Shown here: in pieces, positions 61,385 through 64,000 of the stretch
Position numbering within the stretch: the first letter of the stretch is position 1
Layout: every line of letters begins with the position of its first letter
From: Sipunculus nudus
Lineage: Eukaryota; Annelida; Sipuncula; Golfingiida; Sipunculidae
DNA: 64,000 nt
Direction of reading: 5' to 3'
NCBI GenBank assembly: GCA_026874595.1
Contig: CM049309.1
Location: forward strand, 39,821,079 to 39,885,078
Notes under the pieces: model-generated
Database searches by the model: none
Seen by the model: the letters and a program-made list of their open reading frames with translations, nothing else
What the model was told of the DNA's origin: nothing
Made by a program: the position numbers and the translations under genes

Positions 61385-62308
61385 ATTGCTCCCAGTCGAT
61401 CGACTTGGCGTTCCTGGTAGATTCCTCGGGGAGCGTTGGCTATAGAAACTTCGAAAAGTTAAAGCAGTTCTGTGCTGACATCACAGAGAAGTTGGAGTTC
61501 GAGTACCGCCGAGCCCGAGTCAGTATGACCTTGTTTAGTGACGAGTCTATCGTCCGCTTCTTATTGGGAGAATACGTCAGCGAAGAAGACAACATTAACG
61601 CCATCATGGACAGCCACTACTACCCGGGCTACTCCTACATGGCACACGGTCTACAGACTATCAGGGAGGTTGTCTTTGCTCCAGGAAACGGAGAACGGGA
61701 GAATGCCCCCGACGTTCTTGTCGTTTTAACTGATGGACCATCAAATGTGTACCCCGAGTCAACTCCTGTTGAGGCTAATAAAACCAAGAACTATGGCATT
61801 GAGGTGTTCTCCATCGGAATAGGACTCGACGACCTTAAGGAGGTCAAGGCCATGGCGTCGGGTGATGACCATGTGTTAACTTTAGATAACGTGGATGAAC
61901 TTCCAAGTCTGCAAGATAAACTCCTGGAGAAGCTTTGCGTACGAAGAAAGGCTAAGCCGCGCCCAACCACCCCCGCCCCCACTACCATTAAGACGACTCC
62001 CCGCCCGACCCCACCTCCTACACCTAGTCCTACCCAGCCTGTCATACCCGAGGAGCCAGAAGTACCAGAGGTACCAGAGACGCCCGCACCAGTAGAGCCA
62101 GAGGAGCCAGAGGAACCTGAAGAACCTGAGGAGGAAGAAACAGAGACCGTTGTTGAATCAACGCCATTTAAAGTACCCGAACCTGTTGTAGTGACCACTC
62201 CTCCACCACCTGAGGTCGAGACGAACCCACCAGAGCCAACAACTACTGTGATTCCGACCACGACCCGACCAACCACCGTGGAACCAGCTGTTATTCTGCC
62301 TGGAGCAG
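61385..62308 (+). CDS. VWA module 6 plus long Pro/Thr/Glu linker
   Basis: This 924-base exon is the largest of the gene, phase 1 on both sides. The first 190 codons form a VWA domain: CSQSIDLAFLVDSSGSVG, VVLTDGPSN and KLCVRRK at the end. DSSGS and the Asp are intact. The Thr position is Ser (GYSYMAHG), which can still supply a hydroxyl. There is one sequon (NKT). The last 118 or so codons are low complexity: first Thr/Pro-rich (PTTPAPTTIKTTPRPTPPP), then an acidic Pro-Glu repeat (EPEEPEEPEEPEEEETE), then Pro/Thr again to LPGAG. Such a linker is probably extended, O-glycosylated and, in its acidic part, possibly calcium-attracting. The linker replaces the EGF spacer used elsewhere. Confidence 0.94.
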
Positions 62309-63000
62309 GTTAGTATCCGTCCACTGACATCAGTTTGACGTAAAATTACAAACTCTTGACATTACGTCAACGAACAAAACCACATGGACATAACGTCCAT
62401 GGCAGGATTGCCGCACTTTTCAAGCGTGCCAAACGCTGCGATGACTTGTCACGAGCTCCAAAGATAAAACGAAAAAGGACATGAGGTCATAAGTCAACAG
62501 TAAACACCAAAAGACACAAAAAGTGCCATAAGACATGACGTCCTTTGACACGTTTGTTATAATTTGGAACTAGACAGAATAGTTGGAGACAAAATGCCAT
62601 TATATCACTGGATAAATTCACGCGGTACTTAACGTCCCAGGCTAAAATACAACGTGATATCGTCCATTGAGAAAATACTGTATAGCATTATTTCCACGGA
62701 AAAACCACCGTGGATTAAATATCTGCCCTTTCAATACGACGTATGATATTTGGCTATTTTGGTCCTCTTTATGAATATTCTATTATTGATAAGGCATATG
62801 ATGTAGCAAAGGGGAAGAAATTAGTTATGAAATAATATTATTATTTCAGCAAATCACGTTTATTTCTTTACAGTACCTTGACGATTCATAAGATGATAAC
62901 CAATTGATGATAAAGTGTTACAAAAAATTTAAATGGAATTTCATAGAATCTTAACAATATAATACCTTCGTTACCTAATACAGTTTGTTTGATGTTGTAG
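62309..63000. other. Intron between VWA 6 and VWA 7
   Basis: A 692-bp AT-rich intron with nothing recognised. Confidence 0.6.
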
Positions 63001-63339
63001 CCGCTTGTCGCGCACGCGGAGACATCGTATTTATTTTGGATGGTTCTGAGGACGCAGAGGGAGACGCCCTCTTCCACTTGGTCGCCATCGACTCCTTGGT
63101 CCGGAGCATAGGTATGGACAACGACCGAACCAGAGTGGGACTGGTGGCCTATGGCACGACAGCCAAGAAAATCTTCGATCTGAATGAATACTACACAACT
63201 GATGACATCACAGCCGCCCTGACAGACGCCCAGGCCAACCTTCCTGGTGGCAGGCCAAATTTATTCACTGCAATTGATACAGCCGTCAAAGAAATGTTCA
63301 AGGATAAACGGGGAGACCGACCAGATGCTAACAACGTTG
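63001..63339 (+). CDS. VWA module 7, first exon (partial domain)
   Basis: A 339-base exon, phase 1 to phase 1, encodes the first 60 percent of a VWA domain: CRARGDIVFILDGSE, RTRVGLVAYGT, then KRGDRPDANNV before a GTAAGT donor. The MIDAS motif reads DGSED, the last Ser being Asp. The Thr region is GGRPNLFTAI with Pro at the metal-site position, so metal binding is probably lost or altered. It contains an RGD tripeptide at 63,309-63,317. The donor falls just before the strand leading to the TDG motif, a position different from either intron of module 5. The rest must lie to the right. Confidence 0.9.
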
Positions 63340-63998
63340 GTAAGTCGCACTCACAAATTGTTTATAACTCATGTTGTGACTTACGTATTATAAATTATGT
63401 TATAACTCAATAAAATCGCGAACTCTTATTTCTTAAAAAAATGTTCTTTTTGGCAAATTTATATCATTAATTCAACAACAAACCGACTTGTAAAATATAA
63501 ACTTGCCTTTATTCCATCAAACTCAGGATTATCCCCTACAAACAACACCTGCATGAGTATCATATACCATGCACAATACACAAATATAAACTCTTTTGAG
63601 CAATTAAAAATAACAAGTGGAGACTGAATAAAGATCATGGCTACTGTAGAGGTCGCCACCCTCTGTATGGAACTAGTCAACACGCTGTTTCTTCTGACGT
63701 CCAGTTATGACTGGTCACATAGAGGGCGGCGCTCCGCAGCCCCCAGTGTTGAGCCTGTGGAAGGTGCTAAATATTGGCAAATTTACCTCATTTTTTCACA
63801 AACAAAATTGTATAATATAAACACCAAGGGGAGACTAATTAAATATCGTGGTGACCGTAAAGGTCGCCCCTCTTTGTATCGAACTGTTCAACACTGAAAG
63901 GGAATTGGAGCTTCCTTGTACTCATGTCCAACTTTTGGTTGTTTAATAAAGCTATAAATGAACATGCATAACACTTGTTTCTAAAATTCAAATTACAG
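63340..63998. other. Last intron, ending at candidate acceptor
   Basis: The segment around 63,595-63,710 (GAGACTGAATAAAGATCATGG...) recurs in diverged form at about 63,830-63,895 (GAGACTAATTAAATATCGTGG...). The last bases CAAATTACAG end at 63,998 and could be the acceptor of the next exon. The final TG would complete a Val codon in the expected phase, which fits a VWA beta strand, but two bases are not proof. Confidence 0.4.
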
Positions 63999-64000
63999 TG

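Larger units (their letters stand above)
32326..64000 (+). other. Second VWA gene: secreted VWA/EGF matrix protein, partial at right edge
   Basis: This is the whole gene model. Exons are 32,326-32,410, 47,084-47,134, 47,526-48,089, 49,598-49,711, 50,165-50,728, 51,079-51,189, 51,839-52,411, 52,987-53,100, 57,404-57,590, 58,746-58,842, 59,848-60,130, 60,763-60,879, 61,385-62,308 and 63,001-63,339, continuing past the window. They join in one frame for 1374 codons without a stop. The order is signal peptide, Pro-rich linker, then VWA and EGF alternating through five VWA and four EGF modules, then a long Pro/Thr/Glu linker and a further VWA. Alternating VWA and EGF modules are known from matrilins and related matrix proteins, and VWA domains occur in mollusc shell and byssus proteins. 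The secreted role is inferred from architecture. Whether chitin-binding or other C-terminal domains follow cannot be seen. Confidence 0.85.

Noticed and set aside
61791-62276. 161-codon minus-strand frame of Gly/Val/Ser repeats
   Set aside because: It is the antisense shadow of the Pro/Thr/Glu linker of VWA module 6.

Overview
The window is eukaryotic nuclear DNA from an invertebrate. Exons are short and separated by GT-AG introns, the intergenic DNA is AT-rich and repeat-laden, and the only recognisable genes encode secreted extracellular-matrix-type proteins. The dispersed repeats and the VWA/EGF mosaic suggest a mollusc, probably a bivalve or gastropod. That is an inference from general knowledge, since no species marker is present.

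Bases 1 to about 24,370 contain no gene I can support. This part holds dispersed repeats, two tRNA-derived SINE-like copies on opposite strands, a small G-tract element, simple repeats, a foldback element near 21.1 kb, and a 3.7-kb satellite (13,557-17,273) of about fifty 74-bp units with a higher-order duplication.

From 24,382 to the right edge the + strand carries VWA-domain coding sequence. Two separate exons encode good signal peptides (24,382-24,457 and 32,326-32,410). The first is followed by one VWA exon (28,685-29,248) and a possible terminal exon (29,956-30,155), which would make a small secreted single-VWA protein of about 279 residues. The second is followed by a proline-rich linker and the array VWA-EGF-VWA-EGF-VWA-EGF-VWA-EGF-VWA-(P/T/E linker)-VWA, which runs off the right end after at least 1374 codons. 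These are either two tandem paralogous genes or one gene with alternative first exons. Every module boundary is a phase-1 intron, so both readings stay in frame. The layout resembles matrilin-like and other VWA/EGF matrix proteins. Three modules keep the full metal-binding (MIDAS) signature, one keeps it with a Ser for the usual Thr, two have lost it and one incomplete module has a damaged signature.

The introns are full of mobile DNA. The intron before the fifth VWA module of the window holds three inverted-repeat elements, one of which carries a broken Ulp1-like cysteine protease gene. The next intron holds a truncated CR1/L2-like LINE with a second element nested in it and flanked by a 15-bp duplication. 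The large first intron of the second gene holds a 19-20-bp minisatellite, a repeat rich in AGGTCA direct repeats and a hAT-like terminus.

All splice sites were placed by eye from reading frame, splice consensus and domain continuity. There is no transcript evidence.
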